Below, in pieces: positions 9,601 through 17,274 of a DNA stretch of 64,000 bases. Under the pieces are notes generated by a model, which saw only the letters and a program-made list of their open reading frames with translations, searched no databases and was not told the DNA's origin. The translations under genes and the position numbers were made by a program. Source of the stretch: PALSA-610 sp038213435 (GTDB taxonomy: Bacteria > Actinomycetota > Acidimicrobiia > IMCC26256 > PALSA-610); the NCBI GenBank assembly GCA_038213435.1, contig JBBQTI010000002.1, positions 1 to 64,000 on the forward strand, in the 5' to 3' direction. Position 1 is the stretch's first letter. Every line of letters begins with the position of its first letter.

Positions 9601-9894
9601 CCCCGTCGCGATCGCGACCACATTGCTGAGGCCACTCACCGCAACCGGTATCGACGAGTTCGTGGTAGTGCCATCGCCCAACTGACCGAAGTAATTGCGG
9701 CCCCAGCATTCAACGGTTCCGGCCGGCAACAAGGCACACGAATGCACGCCTCCCGCCATGATCGCGGGCCTCACGGCCGGTGCTCCCTCAGGCTGAGCAA
9801 GCTGAGCAAGTGCACCGGCGGGAACGGCATGACACGCCAACCCGGCCATTAAGGCCAAGGCCAATCCAGTGTGCGCAATTCCAGTACGTGTCAT
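6607..9894 (-). CDS. Secreted protein built of 21 RCC1-type repeats
   Basis: A 1095-residue protein with a signal peptide (about residues 1-32, ending in AGALAQ) followed almost entirely by 21 repeats of about 50 residues. Each repeat has the pattern HSCAL...GTVKCWG...GQLGNGTTTNSSTPV.VSGL, the signature of RCC1-type beta-propeller blades. Two Cys per blade (HSCA and CWG) are nearly invariant, fitting disulfides outside the cell. Twenty-one blades would make three seven-bladed propellers. The ATG at 9894 has AAGGA 5 nt upstream; another ATG lies at 9900. Bacterial RCC1 proteins are poorly characterised; adhesion or binding to partners is the likely role. Confidence 0.85.
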   Translation of the reverse strand: MTRTGIAHTGLALALMAGLACHAVPAGALAQLAQPEGAPAVRPAIMAGGVHSCALLPAGTVECWGRNYFGQLGDGTTTNSSIPVAVSGLSNVVAIATGGAHSCALLASGTVKCWGYNVYGGLGNGTTANSSLPVAVSGLSSVVAIATGDMHSCALVANGTVKCWGNNLYGQLGNGTTTNASTPVAVSGLTGVIAIAITGNVAHSCALRASGTVTCWGGNYDGQLGNGTTTNSSTPVAVSGLSAVVAITGGLTHSCALMRNGTVTCWGRNSSGELGNGTTTDSSIPTTVSGLSGVNAIAGAVGHVCALVANGTVRCWGSNSFGDLGNGSLTMSSTPVAVSGLTGVAAIATGSQHSCALLANGTVRCWGRNFYGQLGDGTTTNTSTPVLVSGITGVAAVAAGGSHSCALKTDGTVKCWGGNTTGQLGNGSTTNTSTPVPVSGLSGVAAIATGSSHSCALLTAGTVKCWGANSSGQLGDGTTSNRSTPVAVTGLTGVNAITTGAAHSCALMTNGTVKCWGRNHHGQLGDGTTADRSTPVVVTGLSGVVAVTGGFAHSCVLMGNGTVQCWGRNQHGQLGNGSTTNTSTPVPVSGLNGVAEIAAGTYHSCASLTGGTVRCWGANTTGQLGNGATTDRSTPVAVSNLTGAAAITAGGFYSCALLTDGTGRCWGDDIAGQLGWPSGTLATTPVRVSGLTSGIAIAAGASHACALLTNGTAKCWGDDFYGQLGNGTTTNTSTPGAAADLSLGTNPVTVAAGGSHSCALMTGGTAKCWGADSSGQLGNGTNSNSSTPVSVSGLSNAVAITAGGSHSCALSVGGTVKCWGANAGGQLGNGTNSNSSTPVSVSGLSNAVAITAGGSHSCALSVGRTVTCWGANSSGQLGNGSTTNSSTPVIVTGLLGVDTISAGGAHSCAHLTNGTIKCWGANTSGQLGNGTNSNSSTPVVVSGLINVLTVTVGNNHTCALRANGMVTCWGANGYGQLGNGSTADASTPVGITGLDGGVALTAGLAHSCVQLANGSAKCWGANTSGQLGNGTTTNNSTPVTVSGLTGVVATVAGASHSCAVLAVGSVKCWGLNGSGQLGNGTTTNSPTTVNVTGLS
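7321..7578. repeat. Nearly identical adjacent 150-bp repeats inside the RCC1 gene
   Basis: Starting at 7321 and 7471 (offset exactly 150 bp) the sequence is almost identical for about 105 bp, differing at only a few positions (for example GAGAGCC versus GAGACCC). The encoded blades 15 and 16 share the same stretch GTNSNSSTPVSVSGLSNAVA. The rest of the gene is far more diverged, so this is the youngest duplication in the array. Confidence 0.85.
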
Positions 9895-10136
9895 GACCAT
9901 CCTTGGCGCCGGTACGAGCCCGCCTCGCTGCTTGTCGACGTCAACCGGACCGTCGCCATACCAGCGCGAAGGCGGGCGGTGCCCGAGCGCCAGATAGCTC
10001 CGACAAGCACATCGCGTCGTTGCCCCGCTGTCAAACGTCCCGCGAATTCTCGGTCGAGATGTCAGGCGGACTGGTCGCAGATCGACGGACCTCTAGGGCG
10101 CTCGACATGCGGCGAGATGGGTGCAAGTCTCATGCC

Positions 10137-11405
10137 ATGGCGTCACGTTCCGTCCATCGTCAGCATGTGGTCGTCGTCGCACTCGTCCTCGCGTCCGCGC
10201 TCACAGCAGCGTTGGGCGCGATACCGGGCGCGATGCCGGGCGCGCGCGCCTTGGCGACCGACGCGACCGAGGTCCTCGGTGGCATCGACGGCCGAGGAAA
10301 CGGATCGGGGCTCGAGCTCGACGTGCGAGCCCTCGCCAGTGATGCGACACAAGGTCGCGATAACGAGACCCCCGGGTCGTTTCTCGCGCAGCGCTTCTTG
10401 ATCGGTCAGCTGAAGGCCGTCGCCGTCGGACTGAACACCTCACGCTCGGGCGACGACGCCTTCAAGCAGTCGATCGACGGCGGGACGAACATCCTCGGGT
10501 TGATCCGTGGCGGCGAGCTCCGTGACGAGTACGTCATCGTCGGCGCGCACTACGACCACCTCGGCGCGTCGTGTCGGAGCGCCGTACCCGACGATCACAT
10601 CTGCAACGGAGCTACCGACAACGCCGCCGGCGTCGCCGAGGTTCTTTCGATCGGACGCGAGATCGCGCAGCGACCCAAGCCACCGCGCCGATCGGTCATC
10701 TTGGCGCTCTGGGACCGCGAGGAAGACGGGCTCCTCGGGTCGCAGTACTACGTACAGCATCCTCTTCGCCCGCTCGCGCAGACCATCGCCTACGTGAACT
10801 ACGACATCCAAGGCGCGAACGTACTGCCGAGCCTGAGAACCGACACGTTCGCGATCGGTACCGAGACGGGCGGTCCGCTGCTGCAGTCGATCGTCGCACG
10901 CGCCGGTAGGCGGGGCCCTCTCGGCCTGCATTCCTTGAGCTCGATCTTCGGACAGAACCGCAGCGACTACATCAACTTCATCAGCGCAGGCATACCGACC
11001 GTGTTCTTCAGCGACGCAACCGGCCCCTGTTATCACACCGCGCAGGACGAGATCGGGGTCGTCGATTTCTGGAAGCTCCGGTTCCAAGCGAAGATCGGCT
11101 TCGACGCAGTACACGAGCTCGTCGAGGGCGACCGGGTGCCGGTTTCGGGAACGAACCCGGTCGCAACGTTCGAGGACGCCGTGACCATCAACGACGTCGG
11201 CAATCGGGCGATTGCCGATATCGGTAGGTTCGATCCGTCTCAGCAGGCGGTGTTGCTGCAGCTCCACGATGCTCTGAACGCGATCGTTGCGGCCGGACCC
11301 GCCAACTTCGGTGCCGATGACGTCGGCACGCTACTGAGCGCCGCGTTGAACTTCGTCAACATCGTAAGCACCGGGCATTGCGATGGTTTCCTCGAGCGAC
11401 GTTGA
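10137..11405 (+). CDS. Secreted M28-family zinc aminopeptidase-like peptidase
   Basis: A 422-residue protein with a signal peptide (hydrophobic VVVVALVLASALTAALG near the start) and an M28 catalytic domain. Zinc-site landmarks are in order: GAHYDHLG, NGATDNAAGVAE, LWDREEDGLLGS with the paired Glu, NYDIQG and a late CYHTAQDE His. All expected ligands appear present, so it should be an active di-zinc exopeptidase or similar hydrolase outside the membrane. The start at 10137 is preferred over upstream in-frame starts because the signal peptide begins there and AAGTCT at 10125-10130 lies 6 nt upstream, the leaderless spacing seen elsewhere. Confidence 0.85.
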   Translation: MASRSVHRQHVVVVALVLASALTAALGAIPGAMPGARALATDATEVLGGIDGRGNGSGLELDVRALASDATQGRDNETPGSFLAQRFLIGQLKAVAVGLNTSRSGDDAFKQSIDGGTNILGLIRGGELRDEYVIVGAHYDHLGASCRSAVPDDHICNGATDNAAGVAEVLSIGREIAQRPKPPRRSVILALWDREEDGLLGSQYYVQHPLRPLAQTIAYVNYDIQGANVLPSLRTDTFAIGTETGGPLLQSIVARAGRRGPLGLHSLSSIFGQNRSDYINFISAGIPTVFFSDATGPCYHTAQDEIGVVDFWKLRFQAKIGFDAVHELVEGDRVPVSGTNPVATFEDAVTINDVGNRAIADIGRFDPSQQAVLLQLHDALNAIVAAGPANFGADDVGTLLSAALNFVNIVSTGHCDGFLERR

Positions 11406-11615
11406 GCGCCACCAGCTCGGCGGCATCGTCGAACGCACCAGAAGATCGTGAAGAACCGGATGCATCTCGACGTGGCGATCAGTGAGGAGCTGCTCGACGA
11501 CGCGGTGACGCGGCTCGTTGGTCGGGGCGCGCAGTTCATCGAGTTCGGTGAGCATCCCGGGCACCGATGGGCGGTCATGAGCGACCCCGGGGGAAACGAG
11601 CTCTGCCTCCAGTGA
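11406..11615 (+). pseudogene. C-terminal remnant of a VOC/glyoxalase-like gene
   Basis: Immediately after the stop of the peptidase and in the same frame, 69 codons encode a tail whose last 55 residues (VKNRMHLDVAISEELLDD through SDPGGNELCLQ) match the second half of glyoxalase-like VOC proteins. The first half is absent and no start signal is visible. It looks like a deletion remnant rather than a gene. Confidence 0.65.
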
Positions 11616-11658
11616 TCCGAGTTCTATCGGAACGCGCTCCGGGCGCGGGTGCTTCGTC

Positions 11659-12150
11659 GTGCTGACCGACCGCTTGGAGCTGCGTCGCGCGCGGGAGGCG
11701 GATAGGGCTCGGTTCGTCGAGCTCTTCTGCGACCACGACTTCATGGTGTTCTCCGACGGTGTGTGCAGTACGCAATCAGCCAACGCTCGATTTGACGAGA
11801 TCCTGAGCAACGGAAACGGCCTGTCGTACGCGAAGCAACCCGTCATCGAATCGTCGACGGGGAGGATCGTCGGCTATTCCGGGGTCGCCTGGTTCGACTT
11901 CGAGGGACAGCGTCGACTCGAGTTCGGATATCGCCTCGTACCGGAAGCCCGAGGACGCGGGTATGCAACGGAGGCTGGCCGAGCGGTACTTGCTCTTGCA
12001 GCCGAGAGCTTTCGTGGGGAGCTACTGGCCATGATCGACCCGACGAACCGGCCGTCGAGCAACGTCGCGCTGAAGCTCGGCTTCAACTTCTGGAAGCAGG
12101 CGACGGTGAACGGCTACCGCGACGACCTCTATCGTCGATCGTTCTCCTGA
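11659..12150 (+). CDS. GNAT-family N-acetyltransferase (RimJ/RimL-like)
   Basis: A 163-residue GNAT protein that should transfer an acetyl group from acetyl-CoA. The pyrophosphate-binding loop is VPEARGRGYATEAG near residue 95, followed by the usual PTNRPSSNVALKLGF motif near residue 133. It has the RimJ/RimL-type layout acting on N-terminal amines or small molecules; substrate unknown. GTG start at 11659. It is intact although both sides carry decayed genes. Confidence 0.85.
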   Translation: MLTDRLELRRAREADRARFVELFCDHDFMVFSDGVCSTQSANARFDEILSNGNGLSYAKQPVIESSTGRIVGYSGVAWFDFEGQRRLEFGYRLVPEARGRGYATEAGRAVLALAAESFRGELLAMIDPTNRPSSNVALKLGFNFWKQATVNGYRDDLYRRSFS

Positions 12151-12271
12151 CCCGACGTTTATCGGTTGTCGAGCGCGGCGATTGCCGACGCGTGTGACAT
12201 TCCATGCCCCCTCAGGGAACGCAGCGACATGTACGTCGCCCGCAGACACGAGTGGGTACCGACCGATTGGT

Positions 12272-12715
12272 TCAGGGCATCCGCCCGAGTACGGAGACGT
12301 CGCGTTCGATCGCCTCTTCGCCGGGGGCGCCGTACCACCAAGAATGCCGGAGTTGCCCGGGTTCCGGCATCGTGAGCTCGACCCTCATCGGGAAGGGTGA
12401 GCCCTCCGCTCCGAGCTCGAACACTCCGGGTTCGGCTTCACGCAGAATCGCAACCGATGGGGCGTGTTCGTGCCCGATCACCATCACCGCGCCGCCATCG
12501 TGAGTTCGCGCCACAATCGTCTGTTCGATGTGACCTCGAATTCGGTCAGGGGTCGCGGGGTTGAAGACCTCGTAATCGAGCGTGACCCCGGCACCGCCGG
12601 GCAGTGGCGCAACGGCGATACGCGCCGCACCACGCAGGTCCCTGCCTGCGACACTGTCTATGCCGATGTACAGCCCGGGATGGGCAAGTAAATCGTCCAC
12701 GATCGTTACGGGCAC
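12272..12715 (-). CDS. Conserved-looking hypothetical protein
   Basis: A 147-residue soluble protein with a GTG start at 12715. It has a beta-rich pattern (TLDYEVFNPATPDRIRGHIE, then GGAVMVIGHEHAPSVAILRE, then MRVELTMPEPGQLRHSWWYG), no signal peptide and no membrane segment. The fold could be lipocalin- or DUF1579-like, but I do not recognise a family. Coding potential is good, with a clean frame and actinobacterial codon use. It begins 8 nt after the VOC remnant upstream. Confidence 0.55.
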   Translation of the reverse strand: MPVTIVDDLLAHPGLYIGIDSVAGRDLRGAARIAVAPLPGGAGVTLDYEVFNPATPDRIRGHIEQTIVARTHDGGAVMVIGHEHAPSVAILREAEPGVFELGAEGSPFPMRVELTMPEPGQLRHSWWYGAPGEEAIERDVSVLGRMP

Positions 12716-12722
12716 AACTTAC

Positions 12723-12914
12723 TCACGAGGCCGGGGCGAAGTGCGGGTTGTAGATGAAGCCGGCGATTGCGCCTTGCGGGGTCCGCACCGTTGCAGTGAC
12801 GATGTCGTCGCCTACAGCCGACGCGGGCGCGTGTTCAGTTGCGCCGCGCGCGAGTGATGCGGCGACGGCCGCATCCACATCGGCAACCCCCCGGTACGTG
12901 AGCGCCACGCGCAA
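12723..12914 (-). pseudogene. C-terminal fragment of a VOC-family gene
   Basis: The 63 codons encode a typical second VOC half (TYRGVADVDAAVAASLARGA, then TVRTPQGAIAGFIYNPHF). The first half is missing: upstream of 12914 the sequence switches to an opposite-strand fragment of another gene. A rearrangement junction lies in about 12915-12952. Confidence 0.65.
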
Positions 12915-12952
12915 ACCGGAACCCCGCGCGATTTCGCGGCGAGGGGGGCGTT

Positions 12953-13135
12953 GGAGATGTCCTGCACGCGTACGACGTATGCACGGGGCTCGAGATCACG
13001 TTCGATCCACCGGATGATGTTTGCGCCCGCCTGCGCGACTACGTGTGCGCGTGGCCCGGCCAGGCACCGCTTCCCCCGACCGGCGAGCCGTGGTCGGACC
13101 TGCTCGAACGCACCGGCCGAGCCCGCTTGCCGTAG
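12953..13135 (+). pseudogene. C-terminal fragment of a DinB-like/maleylpyruvate-isomerase-type gene
   Basis: An open stretch on the plus strand, closed by TAG at 13133, encodes GDVLHAYDVCTGLEITF followed by a Trp-Pro-Gly and PPTGEPWSDLLERTGR. This is the pattern of the C-terminal half of TIGR03083/TIGR03086 proteins. No start codon or first half is present. It abuts the VOC fragment head to head. Confidence 0.5.
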
Positions 13136-13178
13136 CCGGCGGGTGCGTTCGAGCCACCTCTTCGATCCCTTCCGGGAA

Positions 13179-13364
13179 TCAGTCGTCCTCGTTGGGGAAG
13201 AAGTCCGCCAGCGCGTCGTGTATTTCCGCGGCGCGCTCATGCGTATGCATCGCGCGGAAGTGCGTCAACTGGTCGCGGTCGCGGTTCTCGACCAGTTTCC
13301 GCTCAGCCAGCGCCAACTGCCGCTCCTGCTCGGCGATTACTCGTTCTCGATCGGCGCGGCTCAT
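13179..13364 (-). CDS. Small coiled-coil hypothetical protein
   Basis: A 61-residue, highly charged protein (MSRADRERVIAEQERQLALA onward) predicted to form a single long helix or short coiled coil, ending in an acidic DFFPNEDD tail. Size and composition suit a real small protein, but I recognise no family and no Shine-Dalgarno is obvious. Confidence 0.4.
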   Translation of the reverse strand: MSRADRERVIAEQERQLALAERKLVENRDRDQLTHFRAMHTHERAAEIHDALADFFPNEDD

Positions 13365-13420
13365 GGCTTGACACTATGTCGTGGGCACGGGGGGACGCAT
13401 AGATCGAGAACGCCGCATGG

Positions 13421-14932
13421 TCAACCCGTGAGGGTGGTGCGTGGGTACGGCTGCAGAAGTACGGGCGGTCGCGGTGGTTGCGTGAAGTCGAAGTCGTGCG
13501 TGAGGTCGCCGAGGATGGCGACGTTCTCGCGCACCGTCGGGCGCGGGTCGGGTCGACCGTCGGTGCGCGGATCGAGGCGCTGTCCGCCGAGGAAGTCGTC
13601 TTCGATGAACTTGAGGTAGGCATCGAAGCTCAACGTCTGATGGTCGATGAACCCGCGCTTCGCATACGGGCTGATGACGAGTCCGGGCACCCGTAGCCCG
13701 TAGCCGTTCTCGTCGACGACGGGCGGCTTCACGTGGTCGTAGAAGCCACCCCAGTCGTCCCAAGTCAGAAAGATTGCCGTGGAGTCCCAGTCCGGGCTTT
13801 GCATCACGGCATTCACGAGGCTCGTGACATACGCCATGCCGTCGCTGACACGCCGCGGCGGATGCTCGCTCAGATAGCCCGACGGCACGACCCATGAGAC
13901 CGCAGGCAGGTCGCCCTTCTTCGCCGCGGCGTAGAACCGGTCGAGCGATTGGATGTTGCCGGTTTGGTGATTCGCCTTCACGGTGTCGAAGAAGGGCAGC
14001 GGGTTCCATATGCTCGGAGTACGGGCATTTTGACGCACCTCGGCGCAGGTGACATGCGCGGGGTTCCGGCAGTCCGGTTCGGTGCCGGTCACGACGTAGT
14101 ACCTCCAAGACACGTGGTTTCGGTGCAGCAAGTCCGTGAGGTCGGTCCAGGCGAATGCGGGACCGTCCTTCTGATCGGCCAGGAACAAAGGCTTGCCATT
14201 CGGGGTACGGGGTGGCATCACGTTGTTCCGGCAGCTGCTCGGGTCGTCGTGCCGGGTGCAGGTGGCCGACCATCCGGACACTTGGAAGAGGTGCTCGGGC
14301 AGGCTCCACGACGCAACCGGTTCGAACATGCGGTCCTGCAATACGAACTGCTTGGCGTACGACCAGTAGTTCGGGATGTCCGACGCGGTGTGATAGCCGG
14401 TGACGTCGATCGCGGCGGAGTTCGTGCATGCCGGGTCCGTGTCGTCGGCACATTCTCGCCGGCCGCGTTGGGCTTGGCCGACGAAGCCGTCCATCTTCCC
14501 GCCGTGGATGTCGGCGATGGAGTCCGGCGCGGCGTGCGGCCCGCCACCGTTCATGTCCGCGTGGTCGACGTACGGGCGTACGCAGGTGCCGGGTTTTTGC
14601 GGATCCGGGATGCAGACGTTCTTGGGTAAGCCGTCTGCGCCGGGGAACGTACCGAAGTACGAGTCGAACGACCGGTTCTCCTGCATGATCACGATCACAT
14701 GGCGGATCTTGTGTATGCCCTCGGCGGCCGGCTTCGATCCGCTACCACTGCACCCGGCCGCGACGAGCAGCACCGCGCTCAGAACGCGCGCCAATGGGAG
14801 CGCGGGGCGCGACGGCCCGACGATCCTGCGGCGCGACAATCCCAAGCGACCGACGCTAACACGCGCGCGATGTCGCACGACTGCGTCAGCAACGGAACCT
14901 TTGGGCGGCGCCATGCGTCTTGCTCCTGACAT
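13421..14932 (-). CDS. Phospholipase C/acid phosphatase-family lipoprotein (phosphoesterase)
   Basis: A 503-residue protein of the phosphoesterase family that contains non-haemolytic phospholipase C and acid phosphatase AcpA. The active-site opening motif MQENRSFDSYFGTFPGADG lies near residue 85, with later VPSGYLSEHPP and LTWDDWGGFYDHVKPP metal-site motifs and SPYAKRGFIDH near the end. A lipobox (LLVAAGC) about 60 residues in indicates export and membrane anchoring. The true start may be internal, because the first 40 residues are an unusually long basic stretch. It probably hydrolyses phosphodiesters outside the cell, supplying phosphate. Confidence 0.85.
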   Translation of the reverse strand: MSGARRMAPPKGSVADAVVRHRARVSVGRLGLSRRRIVGPSRPALPLARVLSAVLLVAAGCSGSGSKPAAEGIHKIRHVIVIMQENRSFDSYFGTFPGADGLPKNVCIPDPQKPGTCVRPYVDHADMNGGGPHAAPDSIADIHGGKMDGFVGQAQRGRRECADDTDPACTNSAAIDVTGYHTASDIPNYWSYAKQFVLQDRMFEPVASWSLPEHLFQVSGWSATCTRHDDPSSCRNNVMPPRTPNGKPLFLADQKDGPAFAWTDLTDLLHRNHVSWRYYVVTGTEPDCRNPAHVTCAEVRQNARTPSIWNPLPFFDTVKANHQTGNIQSLDRFYAAAKKGDLPAVSWVVPSGYLSEHPPRRVSDGMAYVTSLVNAVMQSPDWDSTAIFLTWDDWGGFYDHVKPPVVDENGYGLRVPGLVISPYAKRGFIDHQTLSFDAYLKFIEDDFLGGQRLDPRTDGRPDPRPTVRENVAILGDLTHDFDFTQPPRPPVLLQPYPRTTLTG

Positions 14933-14994
14933 GAGCGAGGCCGAGTGCCGCGTATTAGTCGTGGTTCTGAGCGCGCCTCGAAAGAGGGGGAAAC

Positions 14995-15759
14995 GTGAGG
15001 CGATTCATGGTCGTTGGCGCCGCGATCATCGCAGCGGCGGTCACATCGGGGCTGGTCGCCCCACCGGCAGGCGCGGCACCGCTCGTGAACGTCGCGCCGG
15101 ACTCAGCTCTGGTCGACGCGCAACCGGTGGACGTGTCGGCGAGCGGGTACACAGCCAACACCCAGCTCGCCGTCATCGAGTGCACGACCGGCGCAATCTC
15201 TCAGGACGACTGCGACCTTTCCACACTCCAATACACGAATGCCGACGGGTCGGGGAACCTGTCGACGACTTACGACGTGTTCCGTGAGATCTTCACCGCG
15301 AGCGAGCAAGGCGGCCTCGACTGTGCGCCGTCGAACTGCGTGCTGGCCGTCGCGAACATCATCGACCAGACCGAAGCTGCATCCACGGCGCTGTCGTTCG
15401 ACGCGTCGGTTCCCCTGCCTCCTTCGCTGCACATCAGCGCGACGATCGACCCGACGGGCACGTTCGATCGGGCCGGGAACGTCACCGTCACCGGCACCGT
15501 GACCTGCAGTCTCCCTGCCGATGTCTACCTCCAAGCCGGCGCTATCCAGCGCGCGGGTCGCGCGCTGCTGCACGCGTACGGCTTCGACGAGGTCTCGTGT
15601 GACGGTCCGACGCGCTACTCGCTGACCGCCGCGCCGTACGACGGAATACTCCGCGGCGGCAACGCGAGCGTAGAGGTCGACTACAGCTCCTTTTCCGGTC
15701 GCCGCAGCGTCTATGGCAGCGTCAACGCGACCGTGCAACTGCGTGGTGGCGGAAAGTAG
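14995..15759 (+). CDS. Secreted neocarzinostatin-fold protein
   Basis: A 254-residue protein with a signal peptide (cleavage near AGAA, residue 27) and an immunoglobulin-like domain of the neocarzinostatin type: VAPDSALVDAQPVDVSASGY, then QLAVIECTTG and a Cys-rich NCVLAVAN strand. A second beta-rich region follows from about residue 145. The family is named for enediyne carrier proteins, but isolated members are common in actinobacteria and no enediyne genes are here. GTG start with a GAGGGGGA Shine-Dalgarno. Confidence 0.75.
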   Translation: MRRFMVVGAAIIAAAVTSGLVAPPAGAAPLVNVAPDSALVDAQPVDVSASGYTANTQLAVIECTTGAISQDDCDLSTLQYTNADGSGNLSTTYDVFREIFTASEQGGLDCAPSNCVLAVANIIDQTEAASTALSFDASVPLPPSLHISATIDPTGTFDRAGNVTVTGTVTCSLPADVYLQAGAIQRAGRALLHAYGFDEVSCDGPTRYSLTAAPYDGILRGGNASVEVDYSSFSGRRSVYGSVNATVQLRGGGK

Positions 15760-15765
15760 CGTCCA

Positions 15766-17202
15766 TCACACTGCACGGTGGTCGCGATGCAGGGCGAGAC
15801 GCGCCGCGTGCCAACCGCACATGCCGTGCACGCCGCCGCCGGGTGGTGTCGACGACGAACAGAGGTACAAGCCGGGTACCGGTGTCGCCCACGGATGCAA
15901 TGACAGTCGGGGCCGTGCAAAGAACTGTCGCAGGTCGGCGACCCCGCAATTGATGTCTCCGCCGACATAGTTCGCGTCGTATTGCTCCATCGCCGCGGGC
16001 CCCATGGTGTGGCGGGCGAGGATGCGATCGCGAAAGCCTGGTGCGAATCGTTCGACCTGTGCTTCGATCGCGTCGGTCATGTCGATGGTCGAGCCGTGGG
16101 GCACGTGGCAGTATGCCCACGCGGTGTGCCGGCCCGCGGGAGCGCGAGTCGGGTCGAACAACGTGGGCTGCACGAAGAGCGTGTACGGCCGCTCGGGATG
16201 GCGCCCGCGTTGCACGTCGAGCTCCGCGGCTGCGATTTCGGCCGCCGTGCCGCCGAGGTGCACCGTCGCGGCGCGGAGGGTCTCGGAATTGGTCCACGGT
16301 GCCGGTCCGTCCAGTGCCCAATCGATCTTGAAGACACCCGGTCCGTAACGAAAGTGTCCGAGCGTTCGGCGATAGCGAGCAGGGAGCCGGCCGTCGTCGA
16401 TCGCCAACACCTGCCGGGGGGTGAGATCGAGCAGCGTCGCGCGCGTCGGCGGAAGCTCCCGCAGCGACGTGACGAGGTGGTTGCATTCGATCGTGCCGCC
16501 GCGCGCCTCCACGATCGTGCCGAGCGCCGTGGCTATCGCCGCCGACCCGCCTCGGGCCATCGGCCATCCCACGTGGTGTGCGAGCGCACCCAGAAACAGT
16601 CCGAAGCCGGCCGTGATCGGTGACTGCAACGAGAGCATCGAGTGGCCGGCAAGACCGGTCATGAGCGCGGCCGGCTCTTCGGTGCTGAAGCGACGGGCAA
16701 CGCGCGTCGCCGGTCGAATTCCGATCGCTCCGTACCGAGCCAACAACCATGGATGGCGTGGCGGGAGGTCGAGGGGCGACAGCAGCGACTCGATCAACGC
16801 GTCCCCGCCGTCGACAATGGGTCCGACGAGGCGACGGTACGCCCGCGCATCCTTTCCGAAGCGGGCCGCGGTGGCGTCGACGGAACGTTCGAGCAACGCG
16901 ACGCGGCCGCCGTCGAGCGGGTGCGCGAGTGGCGCGTCAGGATGGATCCACTTCACACCGTGATCGGCAAGCGGTAACGAACGCATCGCGGGCGACGCCA
17001 TGGCGATCGGATGAATGGCCGAGCACACGTCGTGCACGAATCCCGGCTGCGTGAGCTGCTTCGAGCGAGTGCCGCCTCCGACGTCAGGAGCGGCCTCGAG
17101 CACGAGCACGCGCCATCCTGCGTCCGCGAGCAAGGCGGCCGCGACGAGGCCGTTCGGGCCCGCGCCGACGACGACGGCGTCGTAGGTCGGGTTGAGGCTC
17201 AA
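15766..17202 (-). CDS. FAD-dependent phytoene-desaturase-like oxidoreductase
   Basis: A 478-residue flavoprotein of the NAD(P)/FAD-dependent phytoene-dehydrogenase-like family. The dinucleotide fold VVVGAGPNGLVAAALLADAG opens at residue 10 and is followed by LEAAPDVGGGTRS. The C-terminal flavin-contact segment is VYVGGDINCG-like and ends in LCSSSTPPGGGVHGMCGWHA. Substrate unknown; no carotenoid genes are adjacent. TTG start inferred from the N-terminus of the fold. Confidence 0.85.
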   Translation of the reverse strand: MSLNPTYDAVVVGAGPNGLVAAALLADAGWRVLVLEAAPDVGGGTRSKQLTQPGFVHDVCSAIHPIAMASPAMRSLPLADHGVKWIHPDAPLAHPLDGGRVALLERSVDATAARFGKDARAYRRLVGPIVDGGDALIESLLSPLDLPPRHPWLLARYGAIGIRPATRVARRFSTEEPAALMTGLAGHSMLSLQSPITAGFGLFLGALAHHVGWPMARGGSAAIATALGTIVEARGGTIECNHLVTSLRELPPTRATLLDLTPRQVLAIDDGRLPARYRRTLGHFRYGPGVFKIDWALDGPAPWTNSETLRAATVHLGGTAAEIAAAELDVQRGRHPERPYTLFVQPTLFDPTRAPAGRHTAWAYCHVPHGSTIDMTDAIEAQVERFAPGFRDRILARHTMGPAAMEQYDANYVGGDINCGVADLRQFFARPRLSLHPWATPVPGLYLCSSSTPPGGGVHGMCGWHAARLALHRDHRAV

Positions 17203-17274
17203 CCGCGGTACTGCTGCTGCCGGCGGTAGCGCGCGAGCGCGCGCCCAAAGACCTTCTGGTGCACGTGCACAGTC

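Noticed and set aside
6607..9894. Regular 150-bp periodicity that could be mistaken for a CRISPR-like or satellite array
   Set aside because: The period is a whole number of codons, the frame stays open throughout and every unit encodes an RCC1 blade.
13374..15287. Alternative long frames on both strands across the phospholipase-C-like gene
   Set aside because: Out-of-frame shadows caused by high GC; the 13421-14932 frame carries the conserved motifs.
14995..15759. Neocarzinostatin-like protein as evidence for an enediyne cluster
   Set aside because: No polyketide synthase or tailoring genes nearby; isolated copies of this fold are common in actinobacteria.
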